The notes: generated from the sequence alone by a model not told the origin. A stretch of DNA of 64,000 nt from Pseudomonas sp. GM74 (GCF_000282455.1 NZ_AKJG01000037.1:1-64000), one strand, 5' to 3'. Positions 28,986 through 36,945 are shown, counted from the first letter of the stretch. Translations and numbers: made by a program.

Positions 28986-30416
28986 TTAGGACGACAGCGC
29001 CTTCATCAAACGGTTAGCACCGATGATGTTCATGACCCGTTTCAAGTTGTAGGCGAGCACGTTCAAGCTCATCTCCGCACTCACCCCGGCGAGCTTTCGG
29101 GTCAGGAAGTGCGTCGCACCCATCCATTGTTTCAGCGTCCCGAAGGGATGCTCAACTGTCCGTTTTCGGACTCGCATCATCTCCGGCGCGTTGCTCAGCC
29201 GGAGCTGCATTTCCTCCAATACGGCTTCATGCTCCCAGCGTCGAACTCGTCGTTCCGTGCTCGGTGTGCATTGCGATTTCAACGCACAGCCCTGGCAGTT
29301 CGAACTCCAGTAACGGTGCAACTTCAGGCCTTTTTCAACGTTGGAGTAGCGCCAAATGAGTGTCTCACCAGCTGGACAAATGTACTCGTTTTTGGTCGTG
29401 TCATAGATGAAGACATCGTTATTGAAACGCCCGTCAGCCTTTGCTCCCGAGGTCATTGGCTTGGGCACATAGGCAGTGATGCCGGCATCGTGACAAGCCA
29501 AGATTTGTTCGCTTTTGAAGTAACCTCGGTCAGCCACTACCGATAGTGTTTCTGAAGCCATCGCCTCGCGGGCCTGCTTGGCCATCGAGATGAGTTGATC
29601 GCGGTCGGAACCGACGTTGGTGACCTCATGCGCAACGATCAAATGGTGTTGAGTATCGACCGCCGTCTGCACGTTATAGCCGACGATTCCCGTACCGCGC
29701 GTCATCATGGAGCGGGCGTCTGGATCGGTCAGTGAGACCTGTTTGTCCGGTGATTCGTTGAGCTGGATTTCGATCGTTTGAAGCTCTTTCATTTGCGCCT
29801 TCAGCTTGGCGATTTTCTCTTCCAGCCGCGCAGTCTTGGGCTCAGAGGAATTTGGTTCTTGCCGATCGGCAGTATCGAGTGCTTCCAGGTAACGGTTGAT
29901 GCTCGATTCAATTTCTTCCATTCGCCGCTTCAGTTTGGCGCTGGTGAAATTACGGTCGCGATTGTTGACTGCCTTGAATTTGCTGCCATCGATGGCGACC
30001 AGATTTTCTCCGAACAATCCCAACTGCTGACAGAGCACAACAAACTGGCGGCAGACGCCTCGGATGGCTTTGCTATTGTCTTTTCGGAAGTTGGCGATGG
30101 TCTTGAAATCGGGCATCAAACGCCCGGTTAGCCACATCAGTTCGACGTTGCGTTGGGCTTCTCGTTCCAGGCGCCGGCTCGACTGGATGCGGTTGAGATA
30201 GCCGTAGATATAGATCTTCAGCAAAATCGTGGGGTGGTAAGCAGGTCGGCCAGTGTCGGCTGGAATAACGCCTTCAAAACCCAGTTTGACCAGGTCGAGT
30301 TCATCGACGAAGACGTCGACTACGCGCACCGGGTTGGTATCGCCGACATAGTCATCGAGGCTCTCGGGAAGTAAAGTACTTTGGCCTCGATGTTCACCTT
30401 GAATAAAGCGCTTCAT
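28986..30416 (-). CDS. IS1182-family transposase (DDE type)
   Basis: 476 aa, intact. It starts MKRFIQGEHRGQSTLLPESL and has the DUF772-type N-terminal domain (GRPAYHPTILLKIYIYGYLNRIQSSRRLE). A catalytic core follows (LVAIDGSKFKAVNN, VVADRGYFKSEQI), then a Cys cluster (CQGCALKSQC) and the C-terminal VEHPFGTLKQWMG with the acidic residue. Because the reading frame is full length, the element may still be able to move. Confidence 0.95.
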   Translation of the reverse strand: MKRFIQGEHRGQSTLLPESLDDYVGDTNPVRVVDVFVDELDLVKLGFEGVIPADTGRPAYHPTILLKIYIYGYLNRIQSSRRLEREAQRNVELMWLTGRLMPDFKTIANFRKDNSKAIRGVCRQFVVLCQQLGLFGENLVAIDGSKFKAVNNRDRNFTSAKLKRRMEEIESSINRYLEALDTADRQEPNSSEPKTARLEEKIAKLKAQMKELQTIEIQLNESPDKQVSLTDPDARSMMTRGTGIVGYNVQTAVDTQHHLIVAHEVTNVGSDRDQLISMAKQAREAMASETLSVVADRGYFKSEQILACHDAGITAYVPKPMTSGAKADGRFNNDVFIYDTTKNEYICPAGETLIWRYSNVEKGLKLHRYWSSNCQGCALKSQCTPSTERRVRRWEHEAVLEEMQLRLSNAPEMMRVRKRTVEHPFGTLKQWMGATHFLTRKLAGVSAEMSLNVLAYNLKRVMNIIGANRLMKALSS

Positions 30417-30515
30417 AGGCGATCCTTGCGATGATTTCCGAGGAAATTATAGGTGGTCGCGCAGGTTCAAGAGAGCATCTTGATGGAGCTTGCCAACAGA
30501 TAGTAGGGAATCACA

Positions 30516-30875
30516 ATGGCTGAATACCGTTACACGAACGCGGACAGATTGAGTCAGCTTAAGGAACTAGAGTCAGCACTGCCCGAACTGATACGGGTCG
30601 CTAGTTCCACTCCAGCGATGACTTACGTTGAAGATTATCGTCTGGCGCTGGCGAAAGCCGTTGAGCTTCAAAAAGAGGGCTTTACCCAAAATGAACTATC
30701 AGCCCTAGCGCGAGCCATCCCGGATGTTTTCGATCGACATAAAGATTGGATGCCACCCATGCACCAGATAGAGACTGGTGAATGGGTTGAGCACGAGTGG
30801 TGGACGTTACTTGATGAAAAATTACAACCTGTCCTAAACCTTGCCAGAACGTTGCAAACGCTTGGGTACTACTAG
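30516..30875 (+). CDS. Passenger gene of the IS1182 element, unknown function
   Basis: 119 aa, MAEYRYTNADRLSQLKELES..., AGGGAA 6 nt before the ATG. It is soluble, helical and rich in aromatic residues in the C-terminal half (RHKDWMPPMHQIETGEW, EHEWWTLLDEKL), ending TLGYY. There is no signal peptide, DNA-binding motif or transposase similarity. Gene order and orientation (divergent from tnp, inside the terminal repeats) mark it as cargo. The compact acidic-aromatic character recalls small immunity-type proteins, but that is a guess. Confidence 0.7.
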   Translation: MAEYRYTNADRLSQLKELESALPELIRVASSTPAMTYVEDYRLALAKAVELQKEGFTQNELSALARAIPDVFDRHKDWMPPMHQIETGEWVEHEWWTLLDEKLQPVLNLARTLQTLGYY

Positions 30876-30925
30876 CTAACTGCGGCAGCAATGTTGATTT
30901 ATTCGCTTCCGACTTTGACGGCTTT

Positions 30926-30947
30926 CGTTTTTACACACTCTGGGCCG
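30926..30947 (-). repeat. Right terminal inverted repeat of the IS1182-family element
   Basis: CGTTTTTACACACTCTGGGC... to 30947, the exact complement of the left end. It lies 50 bp after the passenger gene and about 100 bp before the epimerase-like gene. Confidence 0.85.
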
Positions 30948-31045
30948 GAAGCGGACGTGTTGACGCTTGTTACTCTCATTGGAGGTTGTCAACCGACCAC
31001 GACGCTGGGAAGCTACAGTGACGTTTACCATAAGGACATGTTGAA

Positions 31046-31786
31046 ATGAACGCGCGAAAAATTTTAATCACAGGTGCTGCGGGCCGAATCGGCAGCGCTT
31101 TTTGGAAAGCGCATTACGATAAGTCAGATTTGCGCTTAGCCGACATAGATGTATCAACACTTCCGCAATCGGCACAACGTTTCGCTCTCGACATCAGCGT
31201 TCAAGCCAGTTGCCTTGAAGCTTGCGAAGGCATACATACAGTGATTCATCTAGCTGCTGACCCTCGCCCAGACGCCGATTTCATGACATCCCTGCTCCCT
31301 GTGAACATTGTGGGCACCTACAACATGCTATTCGCCGCAAAGGCTCAAGGCTGCGAGCGCTTTATATTTGCGAGCAGCGCTCAGGCTATCGAAGGTTATC
31401 CAGAGGATGTCCAGGTACATGAATGTATGGCACCTAAGCCAGGCAATCTATACGGGGTCAGCAAAGCGTTCGGGGAAGCTCTGGCTTCGATGTATGCAAA
31501 CGATGGTCAAATGACAACAATCGCAGTCCGTATTGCAAACGTAGCTATATTTCACCAAGGGGAAAACCACAGTCACAGGGATGTAGCTGCTTTTATTAGT
31601 ATCAGGGATGTTGTCGCACTACTTAGTAATTGCGTCGAGGCCGAGCTGAGCGGATTTCATGTTATCCACGGGGTCTCAGATAACAGATATAAGCGACTTT
31701 CTATCGAGAAAACCAGAAAAGTTGTGGGGTACGCTCCCTTTGATGATGGATTTGAGATTCTGGAAGGACACGCTCAACCTGACTGA
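31046..31786 (+). CDS. NAD-dependent epimerase/dehydratase (uronate dehydrogenase-like)
   Basis: 246 aa extended-SDR fold. The nucleotide motif ILITGAAGRIGSAF is at residues 6-19, a conserved VIHLAADPRPDADF follows, and the catalytic Ser (FASSAQAIEG) and YxxxK (LYGVSKAFGE) are present. The closest recognisable architecture is uronate dehydrogenase or a related sugar dehydrogenase. AAGGA lies 9 nt upstream of the ATG. Base composition is lower in GC than the core genes, and it sits between an IS end and prophage remnants, so recent acquisition is likely. Confidence 0.85.
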   Translation: MNARKILITGAAGRIGSAFWKAHYDKSDLRLADIDVSTLPQSAQRFALDISVQASCLEACEGIHTVIHLAADPRPDADFMTSLLPVNIVGTYNMLFAAKAQGCERFIFASSAQAIEGYPEDVQVHECMAPKPGNLYGVSKAFGEALASMYANDGQMTTIAVRIANVAIFHQGENHSHRDVAAFISIRDVVALLSNCVEAELSGFHVIHGVSDNRYKRLSIEKTRKVVGYAPFDDGFEILEGHAQPD

Positions 31787-31964
31787 ACTACTTCATTAAT
31801 TGCTGCCCCTTCGACTGTCCGCTTCGGGTCGGTAACTGCCCCCTCGTTGGAGGCAGCAATCGGTTGTGGATTCAACCGGTCGATGCAATAGATTGGCTAA
31901 ATCGTTCAGCGGGCGTTTCGTAGTTAGAGTTTCCGAGGGCGGCTATTCAGTTGCCTTATCCACT
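31787..31964. other. Intergenic region, no gene seen
   Basis: It contains CTGCCCCTTCGACTGTCCGC and related TCGGGTCGGTAACTGCCCCC, degenerate forms of short dispersed sequences seen in Pseudomonas intergenic DNA. No promoter or gene is clear. Confidence 0.35.
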
Positions 31965-32474
31965 TCAACCCCTCCTTGCTTTCCTTGTGAAGAAAGCCAA
32001 AATACAAAGCAAGACAACACCAAAAACCGCATGAAACCAAAATTCTATTTTCTTACTTCTCGCCAGACGATCCTCAGAGTCTGCTCTGCTGATAATTTCT
32101 TTACCGTCCACCACTAGAACAACTAACTTTCGGCTTTCCACCAATGGAAACAAACGCTGGCAGTACCAATAAACAATTGCATTTTTTCCATCCAACCTTG
32201 GAAAACTCTCCGTGGTAAGACACTTAGAGTACCCTCTAAGGCTGGAAGCGCAGGTAAACCAATACACGTTTTCACCATCAGCAATCTTGGTCATAACGTC
32301 TCTTCCAACTCTTTTCTCCGAAAGTACGCCTGACAGCCTGTTCAGTTCACTTGGAATGTGAGATGACCACTGATAGAAAAGGACAATACACGCAAACACA
32401 ATATAACCAACATAAATAATTAGCGCGGACATCCCATTCCGTCCACGAGGACTATCGGATTTACTTTCAGGCAT
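31965..32474 (-). CDS. Two-helix membrane protein, unknown function
   Basis: 169 aa from ATG 32474, which follows a strong GAGGGGGG site. One transmembrane helix lies near the N-terminus (SALIIYVGYIVFACIVLFY) and one near the C-terminus (FWFHAVFGVVLLCILAFF). The ~95-residue domain between them, probably periplasmic, contains paired cysteines (FTCASSLRGYSKCLT). Codon use is AT-richer than in core genes. Not recognised; it neighbours another small membrane gene on the same strand. Confidence 0.65.
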   Translation of the reverse strand: MPESKSDSPRGRNGMSALIIYVGYIVFACIVLFYQWSSHIPSELNRLSGVLSEKRVGRDVMTKIADGENVYWFTCASSLRGYSKCLTTESFPRLDGKNAIVYWYCQRLFPLVESRKLVVLVVDGKEIISRADSEDRLARSKKIEFWFHAVFGVVLLCILAFFTRKARRG

Positions 32475-32518
32475 AGTGCCCCCCCTCAAAGTTAAAATAT
32501 TCCAGCATCAGTGTATGC

Positions 32519-32764
32519 TCAAAAGCCTCCAAGCTTCGCAAGGGTCAGCACGATAATAAAAAGTCCCATGGCTATACACACAAGGCCATGTATCCAACTG
32601 AACCACTTTCGCCAAGGTTTGTGCCAGGATTTCGGCATCAAGGGCATCGTCAGAAAGCTCCATTTCCCTGGAGCGCTATTGCGGGTCCAGATACCAGTTA
32701 CGCCTATCGCAATGAATAGCAGTCCAACAAATATGATGAAGATGACGCTGACGATTGTGATCAT
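32519..32764 (-). CDS. Small two-helix membrane protein, unknown function
   Basis: 81 aa with hydrophobic segments at residues about 3-24 (VSVIFIIFVGLLFIAIGVTG) and 58-77 (IHGLVCIAMGLFIIVLTLA). The loop between is basic and Trp-rich (KSWHKPWRKWFSW). The start is ATG 32764, with GGAGG unusually close (1 nt), so the true start may differ. It lies in the accessory segment upstream of the membrane gene at 31965-32474. Confidence 0.5.
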   Translation of the reverse strand: MITIVSVIFIIFVGLLFIAIGVTGIWTRNSAPGKWSFLTMPLMPKSWHKPWRKWFSWIHGLVCIAMGLFIIVLTLAKLGGF

Positions 32765-32880
32765 ACCTCCACCTTGCGCTTACCAATGAAACGCTATCCA
32801 AATGACTGAAGCCTTCTACTCATCGTAGCCCCTACGTCCTCAGCAGAGATGCGGACCATGGGGCAAGTGACTCCGAAAGG

Positions 32881-33387
32881 CTACCGACCCAATCCGTCAT
32901 ACGCTTGCTCACAGGTTAGTCCCCGGATTCCGGCTTGGTCAGCAATTGCAGCCAAGTCGCCCGCTCGCTGGTCAGCGCGTTTGAACACGTCGGCAAGCAC
33001 AGCGGCGGCGCGGGCAGCTGCCTGGCTTGCGGCGGCAGTGCAGGAATTTCCGCTGGCTTCACTGGCAGCGAGTCGACGGGCAAGGTTGTCGGCGGCGAAC
33101 TGCACGCCGCCAGCAGAAGCGCGAGCGGCAGCAGCATCAGCCATTGCTTGATCAATATTTCGTTGCCCATCTTGCACCGCCTTGTTGATTGACTGTTGGT
33201 AGGCCTGCTCCCTGGTGCGCTCGGCGGCCTCATTGAGCACCCTCGCATCGGCGTCCCGGGTGTCTCGGGCATTCCATTCCGACTGCCACTTTTCATCCGT
33301 GACCGTCACCCCATGGTGGTCTCCGCCTCTGTGGTAGATCAGGTACAGCGGATGTAGAATCGATTTCTTTTTGACACCGACAACCAA
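32881..33387 (-). pseudogene. Phage Rz (i-spanin, DUF2514-like), N-terminus lost
   Basis: The frame contains GVTVTDEKWQSEWNARDTRD, a long Ala/Gln/Arg helix and the C-terminal IRGLTCEQAYDGLGR typical of Pseudomonas-phage Rz proteins. Rz should start with a transmembrane anchor. Here the residues before HHGVTVTD (MVVGVKKKSILHPLYLIYHRGG) give only a weak, unrelated hydrophobic stretch, and the frame begins exactly where the divergent acyltransferase gene starts (33387). I infer that a deletion removed the true 5' end. Confidence 0.65.
32916..33170 (-). CDS. Phage Rz1-type o-spanin lipoprotein nested in Rz
   Basis: 84 aa, in the alternative frame entirely inside the Rz remnant. MGNEILIKQWLMLLPLALLLAAC gives a lipoprotein signal with Cys about residue 22. 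The rest is proline-rich (PPTTLPVDSLPVKPAEIPALPP), as in Rz1. The embedded-gene arrangement is the classical spanin layout and confirms the phage origin. Without an anchored Rz partner it is probably not functional. Confidence 0.7.
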   Translation of the reverse strand: MGNEILIKQWLMLLPLALLLAACSSPPTTLPVDSLPVKPAEIPALPPQARQLPAPPLCLPTCSNALTSERATWLQLLTKPESGD

Positions 33388-34418
33388 TGCTCAACTCAAT
33401 CCAAATACTTAGGGCCTTAGCAGCATGGCTGGTTGTCGGCCATCACTACATGCAGCTTTTTTATAACCACAAGTTAGGCGGTATCGCCCCTGATCTACTC
33501 CGAGACTTCGGCGCCATCGGTGTTGATTTGTTCTTTGTGATCAGCGGATTTGTTATTTACGGATCCACAGCTTCAAAACCAACAACACCAAAATCATTCG
33601 CAGCCAACAGAATAGCCAGGGTTGCTCCGGCCTACTGGCTATTTTCATCAGTTACCGCCATTACTCTAATATATGCCCCAGACTCAATCCCTCTTACTGC
33701 ATTTGACCCAATATTCTTCCTGAAAAGCCTTTTGTTCATTCCAGCACAAAACCCCTCAGGCGTGGGTCTGTACCCTCTAATGACAGTAGGCTGGACATTG
33801 AACTATGAGGCATCCTTTTACTTAGTGTTTTTTTCGGCATTATTTCTGCCTGCCGCATATCGAGCCATCGGGTTATTTCTTGGCGTAATTGCCTTACAGC
33901 TAGTCGCAAAAAAAATGAATGGGGCGATTTCCTTTTACGGAAATACAATGGTTTGGGAGTTTTTGTTTGGAGTTGCCCTGTCGATTGCCTACAAACGCGG
34001 ACTGGTAACTCGGATTCCTCCAATCGCAGGGTTACTCATGATGCTCGGGGCCCTTTCCGCAATCGTCTATTTTGGGCCGGTGACACACAACCCTCTGCGC
34101 AGCGGCCTACCGTGTGCCGTCATTCTGTGTGCTTGCTTGTCTCAAGAAAGGCTTTTCCCAAAACACAACTTTATCGCCCGACTTGGTGATTGGTCTTATT
34201 CAACGTATTTGTGCCACGTACTGATCATCTGCGCCGCAATAAAGGTTAACGAGCATTTCGCAACTAATCATGTATTGCTTGCCTTCGGAGTCATCGCTGC
34301 AATTGCCTTAACGTCCTATGCAAGCTTCACGCTGGTAGAAATGCCAATTTCCCGTGCAGCGAAGAGAATGCAAGCGAGGATGAAAAAAACTAAAGCGGTA
34401 CCTCAGGCCAATCAATAA
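33387..34418 (+). CDS. Acyltransferase 3 family membrane protein (O-acetylase-like)
   Basis: 343 aa, about 10 transmembrane segments. The family motifs are RALAAWLVVGHHY near the N-terminus (catalytic His region) and GVDLFFVISGFVIYG. Such enzymes O-acetylate lipopolysaccharide O-antigen or other surface sugars using a cytoplasmic acyl donor. The gene is AT-rich, lies between prophage spanin and tail-fibre remnants, and its end overlaps the converging tail-fibre end by 29 bp. Phage-carried copies typically alter host serotype; this use is inference. No clear ribosome-binding site. Confidence 0.88.
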   Translation: MLNSIQILRALAAWLVVGHHYMQLFYNHKLGGIAPDLLRDFGAIGVDLFFVISGFVIYGSTASKPTTPKSFAANRIARVAPAYWLFSSVTAITLIYAPDSIPLTAFDPIFFLKSLLFIPAQNPSGVGLYPLMTVGWTLNYEASFYLVFFSALFLPAAYRAIGLFLGVIALQLVAKKMNGAISFYGNTMVWEFLFGVALSIAYKRGLVTRIPPIAGLLMMLGALSAIVYFGPVTHNPLRSGLPCAVILCACLSQERLFPKHNFIARLGDWSYSTYLCHVLIICAAIKVNEHFATNHVLLAFGVIAAIALTSYASFTLVEMPISRAAKRMQARMKKTKAVPQANQ

Positions 34419-35385
34419 CCTGAGGAAACCCAGGCTGCTCAACAACTTTGTTGAGCTTCAACTTATACGCAGCGAAGGTTTTGAATCGATCAACGTCATC
34501 TGGACTCAACAGTCCTGCCAAGAAAGCATCGCCCATACCGGCAGTCACGGTTTGGCTTGCACCTATGGACGCTGCAAAAAGCCTCCACTTGCCATAGGAC
34601 CCGGCGCCACCTGGCGCACCGAGACTAACGTTGCCTGCGGAAGGAACGGCTGCACCACCACCGGAACCGCCCCCCCTTGGGCTTCAATTATCACGCTGGC
34701 CATCTCCGGTGTTGGGGTGTATGTGCCGGAAGCAACAAAGGTCTGAACCCCAATCAGCCGGCCAGACGACCGGCAGTAGGCTGTCGTGTACCAGCTAGCG
34801 CCGTTGGTTGTGATCACCAACTGCTCACCGGCCTGCATAGACAGTGTATTTGCCGTCACGCCCAAACTGTTTTCGATAAGCTCTGCGCCATTACCCTTAA
34901 TGGTGACCGGCAGCTGCGCGCTAAGAATGTATGTACTGCCGGGCGCCAAACTAGCGGGCGGCGGTAAGCGTGGAAGTCACTGAGAGTGAATGAATCGAAA
35001 AGTAGTTGCCGAGCTGCGACATGTTCACGGCATGGAGAGACTTGAGCCCCTTTGGCACCTGCGTGGCACCGTTGCTGCTAGCCACGATGATCCAGGCGCC
35101 CCCGGCACCTGCGTTGTACTGCATCCAAACATTACCGTTCGGCACCAACTCGCCACCCTGCAGCGCACCGTGCCCCCCGCCTACTAATGGTTTTGCTGCG
35201 AGTCCATTGGGGCTAAAGGTGCTTGGGCCTGTATTGGCATTGGTCACTCGCATTCTGAGGACCATGCCCTCAACCAATGCCGTGACAGGTGGAACGAAAT
35301 CAGCCGTATAGGCGTTAGCGTCGCCGGTGTCGACGTGATCGAGGAAACCTACAAGGATCTGGTCGCCGAGAGCAATCCGAATCAT
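34390..35385 (-). pseudogene. Prophage tail-fibre gene, two frameshifts, fused to a tail-assembly tail
   Basis: Three frames continue one another on the minus strand. 35385-34951 holds TGDANAYTADFVPPVTALVEG...NGLAAKPLVGGGHGALQGGE, typical of Pseudomonas-phage tail fibres. An extra C near 34956-34958 shifts to the frame with LAPGSTYILSAQLPVTIKG. A missing base in a 7-C tract (34670-34676) shifts to the frame with GGGSGGGAAVPSAGNVSLG. This last frame runs in-phase into MGDAFLAGLLSPDDVDRFKT...GFPQVIDWPEVPL, a tail-fibre-assembly C-terminus, ending at 34390. No complete product is possible. Confidence 0.72.
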
Positions 35386-35496
35386 CGGGTCGCGTCGGGC
35401 TGGATCGCCATCCCCGCCGGGATGTCACTGACTGAAGAGCAGGCCGCCCGGGTATTCGATGCCGTGGGTGTCTGGAACCAGCCGAGGGCAGCATGA
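35335..35496 (+). pseudogene. 3' fragment of a phage gene
   Basis: The plus strand encodes VIEETYKDLVAESNPNHRVA, then SGWIAIPAGMSLTEEQAARVFDAVG, and stops at 35494-35496. It looks like a genuine C-terminus of a small phage protein, but its 5' part runs into the opposite-strand tail-fibre remnant near 35335. A deletion joining early and late phage regions is inferred. The stop overlaps an ATG (ATGA) of a possible downstream frame. Confidence 0.5.
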
Positions 35497-35687
35497 GGCG
35501 AATCAATAACCAGGTGCGCCAGCGCCGACGACAGACATGGCTGGATCTACCGGCCCACGGAATTGAAGAGGCAGTTCATGGCCAAGAGTGGACAAGAGCG
35601 TTCGGCGAAGGCTGCCGAGAAGCGAATCCAGTACGACGAGAAGGAGCTGCGGCACCGATTACGGCTCGGCACCCGGCAGAAGCTTGA
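35493..35687 (+). CDS. Possible small basic phage protein
   Basis: 64 aa frame (MRRINNQVRQRRRQTWLDLP...) whose ATG overlaps the preceding stop (ATGA), the usual phage gene coupling. Its second half overlaps the next gene by 110 bp in another frame, so only the first 30 codons may be meaningful, or it may be a chance frame. Confidence 0.3.
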   Translation: MRRINNQVRQRRRQTWLDLPAHGIEEAVHGQEWTRAFGEGCREANPVRREGAAAPITARHPAEA

Positions 35688-35901
35688 TGAGCTGATGGCC
35701 TGGAACGGCATCGAGGAAATCAACGAGGCGGTGCAGAACCTGATTCTGAACGCTCATGCCCTCGGGCCGACACTTTCATATCAGGCGATTCAAGGTCCGC
35801 GCCACAAAGTGCAGATAAGCGAAAACGTGGCGCGGATGTTTCGAGATGAGAGTTTGCGGGAGTTGCGCAAAGACCCGGGCGACGAGTACTTCGCATCCTA
35901 A
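35578..35901 (+). CDS. Prophage small helical protein, unknown function
   Basis: 107 aa, starting MAKSGQERSAKAAEKRIQYD, ATG 35578 with GAGG 7 nt upstream. The charged N-terminal helix and KELRHRLRLGTRQKLDELMAWNGIEE resemble a ribbon-helix-helix-like regulatory protein common in Pseudomonas prophages. It appears intact within the remnant. Confidence 0.65.
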   Translation: MAKSGQERSAKAAEKRIQYDEKELRHRLRLGTRQKLDELMAWNGIEEINEAVQNLILNAHALGPTLSYQAIQGPRHKVQISENVARMFRDESLRELRKDPGDEYFAS

Positions 35902-35917
35902 GCGATCATTCCTGCAA

Positions 35918-36121
35918 TCAGTTACCTCGACTGAGCTGCAAGTTCTGGGTCGTACATTCAGTGGTGCTGACAGTCCCCATGAAAGCATTCATCTTCACCG
36001 CACACTTCTCGACATTCAGACCATTACGTCCATCGCTCGAGATGTTGGTGACATATGGGCCCGCAGTTGTACAGCCGGCCAAAACAGCGAGCAGGCCAAG
36101 GGCAATGATATTGAGTTTCAT
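35918..36121 (-). CDS. Small lipoprotein of the prophage region
   Basis: 67 aa. The signal and lipobox MKLNIIALGLLAVLAGC give a lipidated Cys at residue 17. The mature ~50 aa include two further cysteines (VEKCAVKM, STTECTT). AAGGA lies 6 nt before the ATG. It runs opposite to its phage neighbours, as lysogenically expressed moron genes often do; its function is unknown. Confidence 0.7.
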   Translation of the reverse strand: MKLNIIALGLLAVLAGCTTAGPYVTNISSDGRNGLNVEKCAVKMNAFMGTVSTTECTTQNLQLSRGN

Positions 36122-36257
36122 ATGAGTCCTTTCGAGCAGTGGCCTGAGCCAATTGGTTCGCCGAAACCGGCGTTGAGATTGAACTCAAAGCGTAGACCAA
36201 CCCCAGAAACCCACACTCACTACCAACCTGCCGGTGAACGGCGGACAAGGAATCGTC

Positions 36258-36842
36258 ATGTCCGATTTTCAAACCGAAACCACGCCCACCGCCCGTAAGC
36301 AGCACAAGTGCGGCGAGTGCTACGGCGTCATTCAGCCGGGTCAGCAATACCGCCTTGTCACAGGTAGCTGGGATGGCGAGATGGGCTCCTTCAAAACCTG
36401 CATGCCGTGCGTTGAGGCGCGCACCTGGGCCATTGCGCAACCCGAATGGGCTGGCGACAGCGGAGACCTCTACTACTTCGGGCGGCTCGACGAGGACCTG
36501 TCAGACCTTGCTCCAGAGATCAGGTCGCAGGACGGACTCCGCTTTCACGCATACCGCTTGCAGTCCCTCATGGCTCGACGCCGGAAGGCCGCGCAGACGA
36601 CGCGCCAAGCTACACTGGAACGCAGTGACAGCGGATTACCTGACCAAGTCATTTGCCCAGGCTCGGGACGATTCACACGCCTACGACGACATACCGGCCG
36701 ACGAGAGCCCCACCTTCCACGAAATCCGCGCGCTCGGTGCATGGCTGTACGAGCAACAGGGTTTCGAGCAGGAATACATTCAGGGCTTGATGGGACACGC
36801 GGACGTGAAGATGACCGAGCACTACCAGGCAGGGCACGGTGA
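36258..36842 (+). pseudogene. Phage zinc-finger-like protein with a chimeric C-terminus
   Basis: From ATG 36258 the first ~110 residues look genuine: a Cys4 metal site (HKCGECYGVIQPGQQY ... KTCMPCVEA) and GDLYYFGRLDEDL, ending near LQSLMARRRKA. After about 36590 this frame passes through integrase DNA in the wrong phase and becomes Arg-rich nonsense (LRRHTGRREPHLPRNPRARC). A deletion has fused the gene to the integrase remnant and removed its own stop codon. Confidence 0.6.
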
Positions 36843-36888
36843 TGACGAGGTGGTTTATATGAAGGTGAAAGCCGACCTGAAGGTGTAG
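36592..36888 (+). pseudogene. Phage tyrosine integrase, C-terminal fragment
   Basis: The frame contains AVTADYLTKSFAQARD, the catalytic HEIR (H-x-x-R), LMGHADVKM (second His) and EHYQAGH with the nucleophilic Tyr, ending VKADLKV. The first catalytic Arg and the N-terminal DNA-binding domains are missing, so it cannot act alone. It ends 113 bp from the 3' end of tRNA-Val(GAC), the classical position for an integrase next to its attachment site. Confidence 0.85.
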
Positions 36889-36945
36889 TCCGGTGGTCGT
36901 TTGCCCAGAATATTCCCAAAGTCTGCCCAAAGGCAGAAAGCAAAA

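Larger units (their letters stand above)
28823..30947. mobile_element. IS1182-family insertion element with a passenger gene
   Basis: A perfect 22-bp inverted repeat bounds the element: CGGCCCAGAGTGTG... at 28823-28844 and its exact complement at 30926-30947. Inside are a minus-strand IS1182 transposase (28986-30416) and a plus-strand gene (30516-30875) unrelated to transposition. At about 2.1 kb it is longer than the transposase needs. No target duplication is obvious at the flanks (left ...ACGGTTAT, right GAAGCGGA...), which suggests an old insertion, recombination or a target rule I cannot see. Confidence 0.8.

Noticed and set aside
32511-32789. Plus-strand frame opposite the 81-aa membrane gene
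   Set aside because: The minus-strand product has two well-formed hydrophobic helices; this frame is featureless.
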